Position numbers and translations under genes: made by a program
The notes under the pieces: model-generated
What the model was told of the DNA's origin: nothing
Database searches by the model: none
The model's input: the letters and a program-made list of their open reading frames with translations, nothing else
Part shown: positions 1-5,220 of the stretch, piece by piece
How the letters are laid out: each line of letters begins with the position of its first letter
How positions within the stretch are numbered: the first letter of the stretch is position 1
NCBI GenBank assembly: GCA_017616575.1
Contig: JAFZXW010000120.1
Location: 1-5,220, forward strand
Source of the DNA: Candidatus Methanomethylophilaceae archaeon
GTDB taxonomy: Archaea > Thermoplasmatota > Thermoplasmata > Methanomassiliicoccales > Methanomethylophilaceae
DNA: 5,220 nucleotides
Direction: 5' to 3'

Positions 1-863
1 ACGCCGTTCTTTATGAATTCAGGCACGGGGGCGACCCCTCCGGTGGCAAGCTTCATGTTGGAGACAGGACAGGAGGAGATGGACATCCCGGCCTCCCCCA
101 TCATCCTGACCTCCCTCATGGTAAGCCATGCGGAATGCGCGGCAACGGCCCTGGGACCAAAAACTCCGATGTCATGAAGCCACTCCCCCGGCCTCTTTCC
201 AGTCTTCTTCTTATGGTCGTTGACCTCGCCCCTGGTCTCGGAAAGATGCAGGTTCATGGGCGCACCGACCTCGTCCGAAAACTCCTTGGCGCCGACGCAG
301 GTCTCTTCCCCGCAAACGTACACGCCTTGAAGCCCGACCCCGGGGACGATCTTCCTCTTTCCCTTGTATTTGGAGTAGAACCTTTTGCAGTTGTCCAGCG
401 GGTTCCCAACCTGGGTCGTCATCTCCTGATCCAGGACGCACCAGCAAAGGACTCCCCTGATCCCGGCCTTCTGAGTGGCGTCGGCGATCACGTCCTCCGA
501 GTAGTAAAGGTCCATGAACGTGGTGGTTCCGCCGCGCATCATCTCCATGCATCCGAGCTGCGTACCGATAGTAAGGTCCTTGTCGGTCCTGTCCGAGTCT
601 ATCTTGAACACCTTGTCAAGGAAATCCGGGAAGGAGAGATCGTCGACGACCCCTTTCATCACGGACATGGCCACGTGGGTGTGGGTGTTGACCATCCCAG
701 GCATGACGATGTCCCCGGAGGCGTCGATCTCCCTGTCGGCGGTGCCATTGAACTTGGTCCCGACGGATACTATCCTCTCGTCCTCTATGACGAGGTCCCC
801 TCTGACCACGCTCCTGCGGGCGTCCTGAGTGACTATCCAAGCGTCACGAACCGCGGTTATCAT
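1..863 (-). CDS. Amidohydrolase of the MTA/SAH/5'-deoxyadenosine deaminase group (3' end missing)
   Basis: The frame reads 287 codons from ATG at 863 to the window edge; full-length relatives have about 400-430 residues. It is a metal-dependent cytosolic hydrolase of the TIM-barrel amidohydrolase superfamily. Metal ligands and catalytic residues are visible: PGMVNTHTH (H61, H63), NLHLSET (H206, E209) and AHSAWL (H243). SCPVSNMKLATGG (264-276) is the family block preceding the last metal-binding Asp, which lies outside the window. Relatives such as methanogen DadD and Thermotoga TM0936 remove the amino group from 5'-deoxyadenosine, S-adenosylhomocysteine or methylthioadenosine, salvaging products of SAM enzymes. 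The start is the first ATG after an in-frame TAA at 909-911. Several pocket residues differ from those relatives (GLQGVY for GPHxPY, PDFL for EEWL), so the substrate is uncertain. It is divergent from the MBL hydrolase. Confidence 0.88.
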   Translation of the reverse strand, partial: MITAVRDAWIVTQDARRSVVRGDLVIEDERIVSVGTKFNGTADREIDASGDIVMPGMVNTHTHVAMSVMKGVVDDLSFPDFLDKVFKIDSDRTDKDLTIGTQLGCMEMMRGGTTTFMDLYYSEDVIADATQKAGIRGVLCWCVLDQEMTTQVGNPLDNCKRFYSKYKGKRKIVPGVGLQGVYVCGEETCVGAKEFSDEVGAPMNLHLSETRGEVNDHKKKTGKRPGEWLHDIGVFGPRAVAAHSAWLTMREVRMMGEAGMSISSCPVSNMKLATGGVAPVPEFIKNG

Positions 864-887
864 GCCTGCGAATCCGGCTCGTTTGTC

Positions 888-893
888 ATAATT
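888..893 (-). promoter_or_regulatory. Possible TATA element for the amidohydrolase
   Basis: On the minus strand AATTAT lies about 27 bases upstream of the ATG at 863, preceded by an A-rich stretch (GGAAAC) that could act as a BRE. There is no convincing ribosome-binding site before the ATG. Both points fit an archaeal promoter giving a leaderless or very short leader mRNA. The match to a canonical TATA box is weak. Confidence 0.35.
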
Positions 894-910
894 GTTTCCA
901 CACGGCCCTT

Positions 911-925
911 ACATCGAAACGATGT
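911..925. promoter_or_regulatory. Inverted repeat between divergent promoters (possible operator)
   Basis: ACATCG-AAA-CGATGT is a perfect 6-bp inverted repeat with a 3-bp spacer. It lies between the candidate TATA elements of the amidohydrolase and the MBL hydrolase. If both mRNAs are leaderless, neither contains it, so a role as a binding site for a dimeric regulator fits better than an RNA hairpin. No regulator gene is visible in the window. Confidence 0.4.
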
Positions 926-934
926 GAAAAAGTC

Positions 935-942
935 GATATATC
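935..942 (+). promoter_or_regulatory. Probable TATA element for the MBL hydrolase
   Basis: GATATATC is preceded by an A-rich BRE-like stretch (GAAAAAGTC). Its centre is 23-24 bases before the A of the ATG at 962. No ribosome-binding site precedes that ATG. In archaea transcription starts about 22-27 bases downstream of the TATA centre, so the mRNA would begin at or next to the start codon. Confidence 0.6.
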
Positions 943-961
943 CAGCGCCCGATTCACGTCC

Positions 962-1795
962 ATGACGTTCCGCATCATCTTCCTGGGGACAGGGGGCGGC
1001 AGGCACACCACCGCGTTCCAGGTGCGCAGCACGGGCGGGATGCTCATAGAGCACGACGGGAGGTTCATCCACGTCGACCCGGGTCCGGGCGCGCTCACCC
1101 AGATGCATCGGATTCACTACGATCCGGCGCAGACGGAATCGGTCATCATATCCCACAGCCACCCGGATCACTACTCTGACGCGGAATCTGTCATCGAAGG
1201 GATGACTTACGGAGGATGGGAGAAGCGCGGACACCTGTACGGCTCTCCGACGGTCCTTGAAGGCGCCGGTAACCTCGGCCCATGCATATCCCCTTATCAT
1301 AGGGGCTTGCCAGAGGGATGCACCGTATTCATGCCCGGCGACGTCCTGGACATCGATGGGATAAGGGTCGACATCCACAAGGCGAAGCACAGCGACCCCA
1401 CCAACGTCGGGTTCACGTTCCACACGCCCCACGGGAAGGTATCATACGTCAGCGACACCGAGTTCACGGAGGAGATCGCCAGACAATACATCGGAACCAG
1501 GGTCCTGATCCTTCCGACCACGACCCCGCGCGGGAACAGGATCAAGTACCACATGTGCACCGACGACGCGGTGGAGTTCGAAAGGATCGTGAAGCCCGAA
1601 CTGGCCGTCTTCGTTCACCTGGGTGTCGTAATCATCCGGGCCGGAGCGGATTCGGAGGCGAAGCACGTTGAGGACTCCACCGGCGTCCGCACTATCGCCG
1701 CCCGCGACCGCATGATCCTCGACGTGGGGGAATCCCTGTCCGTGTCCGAGGCTCCCTGTTTCGACGACGAATGGATACCTCCGTCATCGGTTTGA
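962..1795 (+). CDS. MBL-fold metallo-hydrolase (RNase Z/PhnP-like group)
   Basis: This is a complete 277-residue soluble protein with no signal peptide. The metallo-beta-lactamase fold is clear from LGTGGGRHTTAFQ (8-20), VDPGPGAL (38-45), the metal motif HSHPDH (H65, H67, D69, H70), KHSDP (H143), SDTEF (D165) and VHLG (H219). Together these give a complete set of ligands for a dinuclear, usually zinc, site. The segment TTTPRGNRIKYHMCTDDAVE (186-205) resembles a conserved block of an uncharacterised archaeal subfamily. H143 and D165 are only 22 residues apart, so the long insertion that holds the tRNA-gripping arm of true RNase Z is absent here. The substrate is unknown, possibly a phosphodiester. 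No in-frame ATG lies upstream. It ends in tandem stops, TGA then TAG, inside the convergent neighbour's end. Confidence 0.9.
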   Translation: MTFRIIFLGTGGGRHTTAFQVRSTGGMLIEHDGRFIHVDPGPGALTQMHRIHYDPAQTESVIISHSHPDHYSDAESVIEGMTYGGWEKRGHLYGSPTVLEGAGNLGPCISPYHRGLPEGCTVFMPGDVLDIDGIRVDIHKAKHSDPTNVGFTFHTPHGKVSYVSDTEFTEEIARQYIGTRVLILPTTTPRGNRIKYHMCTDDAVEFERIVKPELAVFVHLGVVIIRAGADSEAKHVEDSTGVRTIAARDRMILDVGESLSVSEAPCFDDEWIPPSSV

Positions 1796-2611
1796 TAGCC
1801 TTGACGACAGGACCTCGTACAAGGCCAAGGTCTCTCCGGCGGAAGACTGGTTGAACGCGTACATCTCGCCGTCGCAGGATATGGCTATGCACGGAGAGAT
1901 CTTCACATACGACGCCAGCTGGTATCTGCCGAACATGTCGTTCTTGAAGGTGCCGCTGGCAATGGTCCCGTCAGCATATCCCATCACGCGGGACCCCTTC
2001 GGGAAATCCTCGTAATACTCGCAACCGTCGATGTCCTCGTAAAGGAAGCGGTGGTCGAACATGGGGGCCTTCACAGAGATGCCCTCGTCATCCATCGTTA
2101 TCTCGACCGACCCGGTACCCTCGCTTTCGAACATGTACATCGATGGAATCAACGCTATCGCGGACACCAGGATCACCGTCAATGCGCGCTTGGAGGGCGT
2201 CATCAAGGGCAAGGACCTCTTCTTTTCAGGCTTACGGGCCAACGGGACGAAAACGAACGCTACGGATATTGCCATCAGGATGAATCCCGGCACCATATGA
2301 TGCATTAATATGGACAAAGAGAACAGCAGAAGGACCATGCTGGCAGTTATCCAGATCCCGAACCCGGAGGCTGTCGACCTCGCCTCGCCATCGGTCATGC
2401 GGCTCCAATCGACCCCGATGTTGAGGAACCTATACCCCCCTCCGTGCAGCCACATGTACAGGCCGTAGCAGATCATCGGATAGCAGCAGAAGAGGGAGAC
2501 CGTCGCCAGGATCAACGACGCCAGACTGCACCCAGCCGCCATAATGTACACCGTCAGAATAGAAGGCACCAGCATGGCCAACGCGAGATAGATCTTGGCC
2601 GTCTTGTCCAT
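1784..2611 (-). other. Membrane protein with C-terminal PH-like domain, possibly a separate gene starting at the internal ATG
   Basis: This is the second part of the fused frame, 275 residues if started at the ATG at 2611 (MDKTAKIYLA). Helices are seen in the first 160 residues. The segment FLNIGVDWSRMTDGEARSTA (297-316 of the fused ORF), between helices two and three, recalls the DUF3784-type membrane domain. After the fifth helix, residues 400-508 look like a bacterial PH-type beta domain, with GSRVMGYADG, ASGTFKNDMFGRYQL and a final helix TLALYEVLSSRL. Such proteins are common in Firmicutes and some gut archaea, and their function is not established. An archaeal TATA-like element at leaderless distance supports independent expression. 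Family naming is from memory of sequence patterns and is less certain than the topology. Confidence 0.6.
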
Positions 2612-3316
2612 GCTCCGGGATCGGGATGCACATAAAAATCGATGTCGGCGCATGGCCCTGAGCCGGGCCTTCATGTCTTCGTCTATACGGTAAGACTCCA
2701 AGGCTTTCCTTATCGCCATGCGCCTGATTTCCCCGTCCAGGCGCCCGTCCTCCAGGGACGCCATCGTCTTCTCGGGGTACTTGGCCATGCAGGTTGCAAG
2801 GCACCATGCCGCTGCCATCTTGAAGTAATAGCCGTCGTCGTGCGCCGAGACCGTCTCCTCCAAGACGGCGTCGATGTGCTCGTCGTCAAGGAAATGCGTC
2901 ATCATCATGACGGCGGCGAACCTCATCCGAAACTCTCCGCCTTGCCTCAGATTCGAAACGAGATACTCCCAAAGACGCTCTCTCTCATCCTTCCTGGGCT
3001 TCCATGTGGAGCAGAACGAATCGCATACCGCCCAGTTGTCTATCAAGGGCAGGAAGTCATCGTATAGCATCAAACGCTCGTCCAGCGGGACCTTCGCGTA
3101 GGCGATGACCATTCCCCGAAGCATATAGTCCTCGAAGTATTCGGGAGACCAACCCTCTAGGTATCCGCGCCAGTCCTCGGCACAGATACGCTTAGCGAGA
3201 CGCCTCAAAGACGGCACCCTAGCCCCCAAGAAGGGATGTCCGCAAGGCGTCAGAGACGCGGCGAAGGCGGCGTTGGAATCGTCCCGAAGGGAGAGGAGCT
3301 CCTCCCTAGCGTCCAT
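1784..3316 (-). CDS. AlkD-like DNA alkylation repair domain fused in frame to a membrane/PH-like module
   Basis: This uninterrupted 510-codon frame has two unrelated parts. Residues 1 to about 222 are an all-helical HEAT-like DNA alkylation repair protein (AlkD/COG4912 type), a glycosylase group that removes alkylated bases. Diagnostic blocks are the N-terminal GARVPSLRRLAKRI (31-44) and IDNWAVCDSFC (92-102); W95 and D99 probably correspond to the catalytic-site Trp and Asp of Bacillus AlkD. The family end matches AIRKALESYRIDEDMKARL (201-219). Residues 236-510 form five predicted membrane helices (about 241-260, 263-290, 316-337, 341-359, 377-393) and a C-terminal PH-like domain. The start at 3316 fits the family N-terminus and has GGTG five bases upstream. 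It overlaps the LRR gene by 67 bp and the MBL gene by 12 bp. The fusion may be two genes joined by stop loss. Confidence 0.85.
   Translation of the reverse strand: MDAREELLSLRDDSNAAFAASLTPCGHPFLGARVPSLRRLAKRICAEDWRGYLEGWSPEYFEDYMLRGMVIAYAKVPLDERLMLYDDFLPLIDNWAVCDSFCSTWKPRKDERERLWEYLVSNLRQGGEFRMRFAAVMMMTHFLDDEHIDAVLEETVSAHDDGYYFKMAAAWCLATCMAKYPEKTMASLEDGRLDGEIRRMAIRKALESYRIDEDMKARLRAMRRHRFLCASRSRSMDKTAKIYLALAMLVPSILTVYIMAAGCSLASLILATVSLFCCYPMICYGLYMWLHGGGYRFLNIGVDWSRMTDGEARSTASGFGIWITASMVLLLFSLSILMHHMVPGFILMAISVAFVFVPLARKPEKKRSLPLMTPSKRALTVILVSAIALIPSMYMFESEGTGSVEITMDDEGISVKAPMFDHRFLYEDIDGCEYYEDFPKGSRVMGYADGTIASGTFKNDMFGRYQLASYVKISPCIAISCDGEMYAFNQSSAGETLALYEVLSSRLSNR
2631..2638 (-). promoter_or_regulatory. 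TATA-like element inside the fused ORF
   Basis: On the minus strand TTTTTATG is centred 23-24 bases before the internal ATG at 2611, the same spacing as the probable TATA element of the MBL gene. It lies in a local A/T run within GC-rich sequence, just past the end of the AlkD homology. It would give a leaderless mRNA for the membrane module. Confidence 0.5.
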
Positions 3317-5220
3317 CGTCCCACCTTGAGACGGTACTTGTACGAGAGGATCCCTGCGATCACGAAGAACACGAGGAGCCCCACGGAGATATACGCCATG
3401 GTATGGTCCTTCTTGACCACGATCTCCTCGTCCAGAAGCTCTACATCACTATAGTCTTCATTCCAAGATCCCTGATTCGCCGACGTCACGTAGTACTTCA
3501 CCGACGCCAGATCCACGCCTTGGAACGCCTCGTCCATGGAATCTGGCTTCGGGCAGTATGCCTCGATCTCCTCTACGGACGTGCAATTGGAGAACGCCCC
3601 TGTCCCGAGCTGCTTCAGGTCCGCGCCCATCACCACGCATTCCAACAGAGAGGTGGCCCCGGAGTTCCCGAAGGCTTCGCGCCCTATAGTCTCCGCATTG
3701 TTGAGGTCGACGTATGTGATGGAGCGGCAGTTGAAGAAGGCCCCTTCCCCTATCTCCCTTACGGTATCGGGGATCGTGACCGACCCCAAGGATGTGCAAT
3801 ACCCGAAGCAGTCCGCCGGAATCTCAGGTATGGACTTCCCGAGCTTGACGCCCAGCAGGTTCGTGCACCCGTAGAAGGCGCCCTTCCCGATCGACCTGGT
3901 CCCGTCCGGCAAAGAGATCTTGGCGAAGGATTTCGACGAGCATCCCTTGAACGCCCCCGCACCCAGGAACAGCAGCGAGTCGGGGAAGGAAGGACCTGAC
4001 AGGGATACGCAGTTCCTGAATGCCTCGTCCCATATGCGTTCCACAGAGTCCATGCCGAACAGGTTCTTCACCGTGGAGCCGAAGAAGGCGCGAGTCATGA
4101 CGTCGGTGACCGTGGACGGGATCTCCACGGTCTCCAGGTTGTAATCCGTATACCTCGGCCCGTATCCTTCCATGTCGCCGCGCATGAAGGCCGCGTCGCC
4201 GATGTAGGCCACGGCGTACTCGCTCCCTCCAGCGGACACCGCCTTGGGTATCTGCACGTAGACGCCGGTGACGTACCTGTGGACTACCGCCTCGTCGCCT
4301 ATCACGTAGAAATAGAACGAGAACGGGTCCTTCTTGTACGCCCCCTCGTAAAGGTACATCTCCATCGGGACCGAGTCCGGCCCCCATCCCTCGGCGTCGG
4401 AGAACCTGTGGACCGTGACGGATGACGGGACCGTGCCGACGAACTCGGGGGCGTCCCCGAGGAAGTACACGTCCGCCACCGCGCAGGACCATCCCTCCCA
4501 TGAGAAGGTCTTGACGGTCGGAGGGACGACTATCGACGAGGCGTTCCTCACGTCGTTCAACGCCCCCTGCGACACGCCGACGATGGTCGCCGAGGAGTGC
4601 GAAGAAGGCACGAAGAATATCCCGCCCAGGCAGTCCACGGAGACCGATGACAGCGAGGCGGAGCGCCCGTCCTCCGAGATGCCGGAAACCGACGCCTCCC
4701 CATATGGCACGACCACGCGCTCCTTCACCTTGCCCGCGTCCTCGCTGTCCGTCCCGACTGCGTAGAACTGCACCGTCGGAGAAGAGAACCTGACCGCGCG
4801 GCCGTCGTACTCGGCATCCATCTGCGTCAGGGCGCCCCTGGAGGAGATGTTCCATGCCGCCCCGTGCAGGCCCTCGTCCAAGGAGACGGGGATGGTGATC
4901 GTGGCCGGATGGTCCCCCAGGTCGGTCACCGAGCGGCCGTCGACCTTGAAGACGAGACTGTAGAACGCGTAGTAGTTCACCCTCTTGAGGGCGGACGTTA
5001 TCTTGATGCTCGACGGCCCGTTGGTCACCGAGAACGTCAGGTCGCCGTCCCCCGCCAGCCCGCATAGGCGGTCGGCCGTCATCGATATGGTCCCTCTCGG
5101 GACTGCGATGTCCAGAACCGCATCCCCGCCCAGGACGTCCCTTACGGCGCGCAAGGATCCGCCGTCTATGGACGCGACGGTCCCGCTCCCGAACTGGGAT
5201 ATGTCGCATACCGCCGTGAT
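3250..5220 (-). CDS. BspA-like leucine-rich-repeat surface protein with C-terminal membrane anchor (5' end missing)
   Basis: The frame is open from the right edge to TGA at 3250, giving 656 visible residues; the N-terminus and any signal peptide lie outside. TTG at 5154 is an internal Leu, not a start. Visible residues 106-156 (ATITIPVSLDEG to VQFYAVG) resemble a beta-sandwich domain common in large bacterial and archaeal surface proteins. Residues about 344-569 hold roughly nine LRR_5/BspA units with recurring AFxxCxxL and IPxxVxxIGxxAF patterns. A hydrophobic helix at 608-630 (MAYISVGLLVFFVIAGILSYKYR) followed by Lys/Arg would anchor it with the repeats outside. BspA-like proteins are usually adhesins or surface-binding proteins, but the ligand here is unknown. 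The last 21 residues, Ser/Pro-rich after a CGA codon, overlap the AlkD start and may be an added tail. Confidence 0.88.
   Translation of the reverse strand: MTAVCDISQFGSGTVASIDGGSLRAVRDVLGGDAVLDIAVPRGTISMTADRLCGLAGDGDLTFSVTNGPSSIKITSALKRVNYYAFYSLVFKVDGRSVTDLGDHPATITIPVSLDEGLHGAAWNISSRGALTQMDAEYDGRAVRFSSPTVQFYAVGTDSEDAGKVKERVVVPYGEASVSGISEDGRSASLSSVSVDCLGGIFFVPSSHSSATIVGVSQGALNDVRNASSIVVPPTVKTFSWEGWSCAVADVYFLGDAPEFVGTVPSSVTVHRFSDAEGWGPDSVPMEMYLYEGAYKKDPFSFYFYVIGDEAVVHRYVTGVYVQIPKAVSAGGSEYAVAYIGDAAFMRGDMEGYGPRYTDYNLETVEIPSTVTDVMTRAFFGSTVKNLFGMDSVERIWDEAFRNCVSLSGPSFPDSLLFLGAGAFKGCSSKSFAKISLPDGTRSIGKGAFYGCTNLLGVKLGKSIPEIPADCFGYCTSLGSVTIPDTVREIGEGAFFNCRSITYVDLNNAETIGREAFGNSGATSLLECVVMGADLKQLGTGAFSNCTSVEEIEAYCPKPDSMDEAFQGVDLASVKYYVTSANQGSWNEDYSDVELLDEEIVVKKDHTMAYISVGLLVFFVIAGILSYKYRLKVGRWTLGRSSSPFGTIPTPPSPRL
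3322..3327 (-). promoter_or_regulatory. Ribosome-binding site of the AlkD-like gene
   Basis: AAGGTG on the minus strand, five bases before the ATG at 3316, matches the archaeal anti-Shine-Dalgarno (GGAGGTGAT). It decides the start at 3316 even though this lies within the upstream LRR reading frame, and it suggests translation coupled to the LRR gene. Confidence 0.65.
3331..3399 (-). other. C-terminal transmembrane anchor of the LRR protein
   Basis: It encodes MAYISVGLLVFFVIAGILSYKYR, a hydrophobic stretch of about 20 residues. It is preceded by an acidic segment (DVELLDEE) and VVKKDH, and followed by a basic RLK. This places the repeats outside and the short tail in the cytoplasm. Confidence 0.8.
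3514..4191 (-). repeat. LRR_5 (BspA-type) repeat array within the LRR protein
   Basis: Ten AF/CF anchor positions are spaced 34, 22, 23, 25, 23, 23, 22, 26 and 23 residues apart. Units carry the pattern AF-x-x-C-x-x-L/I followed by V-x-IP-x-x-V-x-x-IG-x-x-AF, best seen in CFGYCTSLGSVTIPDTVREI. The first and last units are degenerate. The repeats are divergent at DNA level, so this is an old protein repeat rather than a recent tandem duplication. Confidence 0.85.
4753..4905 (-). other. Beta-sandwich surface domain within the LRR protein
   Basis: The encoded segment runs from ATITIPVSLDEG through MDAEYDGRAVRF to VQFYAVG. It resembles the final strands of a domain often found in large secreted proteins, with an initial ITIPV strand, a turn, xYDG and a closing F-Y-AVG strand. 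The assignment is by pattern only. Confidence 0.45.

Noticed and set aside
911..925. Inverted repeat as a transcription terminator hairpin
   Set aside because: It sits upstream of both divergent genes rather than after any gene, and it is followed by A-rich rather than T-rich sequence on the plus strand.
135..965. 276-codon plus-strand frame
   Set aside because: It lies antisense to the amidohydrolase, whose metal motifs are unmistakable. Its protein has no recognisable domain and it only reflects GC-rich codon structure.
860..1432. 190-codon minus-strand frame ending in ATGA overlap with the amidohydrolase start
   Set aside because: The TGA/ATG overlap looks like coupling, but the frame is antisense to the MBL gene, crosses both candidate promoters and has no domain.
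5154..5154. TTG start of the LRR protein at 5154
   Set aside because: The same frame continues open to the window edge, reading ITAVCDISQFGSGTVASIDG upstream, so this Leu is internal.
3824..5209. 461-codon minus-strand frame
   Set aside because: It overlaps the LRR gene in another frame, and its Arg/Gly-rich composition is typical of a shadow frame. The LRR frame has clear repeats and a membrane anchor.
1..5220. tRNA, rRNA, CRISPR, insertion sequence or riboswitch
   Set aside because: Nearly the whole window is protein-coding. The only gap is 864-961, and no direct repeats, transposase signatures or RNA gene patterns were seen.

Overview
The window reads as part of an archaeal chromosome, most plausibly a Thermoplasmatota methanogen of the Methanomassiliicoccales type. 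That placement is inferred from several traits: a GC-rich sequence that still uses many AGG (Arg) and ATA (Ile) codons, archaeal-style TATA elements at leaderless-transcript spacing, a GGTG ribosome-binding site, and the mix of a methanogen-type amidohydrolase with a membrane-anchored BspA-like leucine-rich-repeat surface protein. No taxonomic marker gene is present, so the assignment is tentative.

Layout. A cyclic amidohydrolase (minus strand, 1-863) runs off the left edge, so its 3' end is missing. It is divergent from a metallo-beta-lactamase-fold hydrolase (plus strand, 962-1795). The 98-bp gap between them carries a possible promoter for each gene and a perfect 6+6 bp inverted repeat between the two promoters. 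The hydrolase converges on, and overlaps by 12 bp, a 510-codon minus-strand ORF (1784-3316). That ORF joins an AlkD-like DNA alkylation repair domain to a five-helix membrane protein ending in a PH-like domain. Upstream of it, overlapping by 67 bp, lies the C-terminal 656 residues of a large BspA-like LRR protein with a C-terminal membrane anchor (minus strand, 3250-5220). This gene runs off the right edge, so its 5' end is missing.

The LRR and AlkD ORFs form a compact minus-strand unit. The AlkD start has a good ribosome-binding site inside the LRR gene, which suggests translational coupling. The most unusual point is the AlkD/membrane junction. The AlkD homology ends just where CGA codons (one base from TGA) appear, followed by a TATA-like element at leaderless distance from an internal ATG. 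This looks like two genes joined by loss of a stop codon, with the second gene's promoter now inside the reading frame. The LRR/AlkD junction also has a CGA where a TGATG stop-start overlap would be expected. The amidohydrolase keeps its visible metal ligands, but several pocket positions typical of MTA/SAH/5'-deoxyadenosine deaminases appear changed, so its substrate is uncertain. There are no RNA genes, CRISPR arrays, insertion sequences or gene-free stretches above 300 bp.
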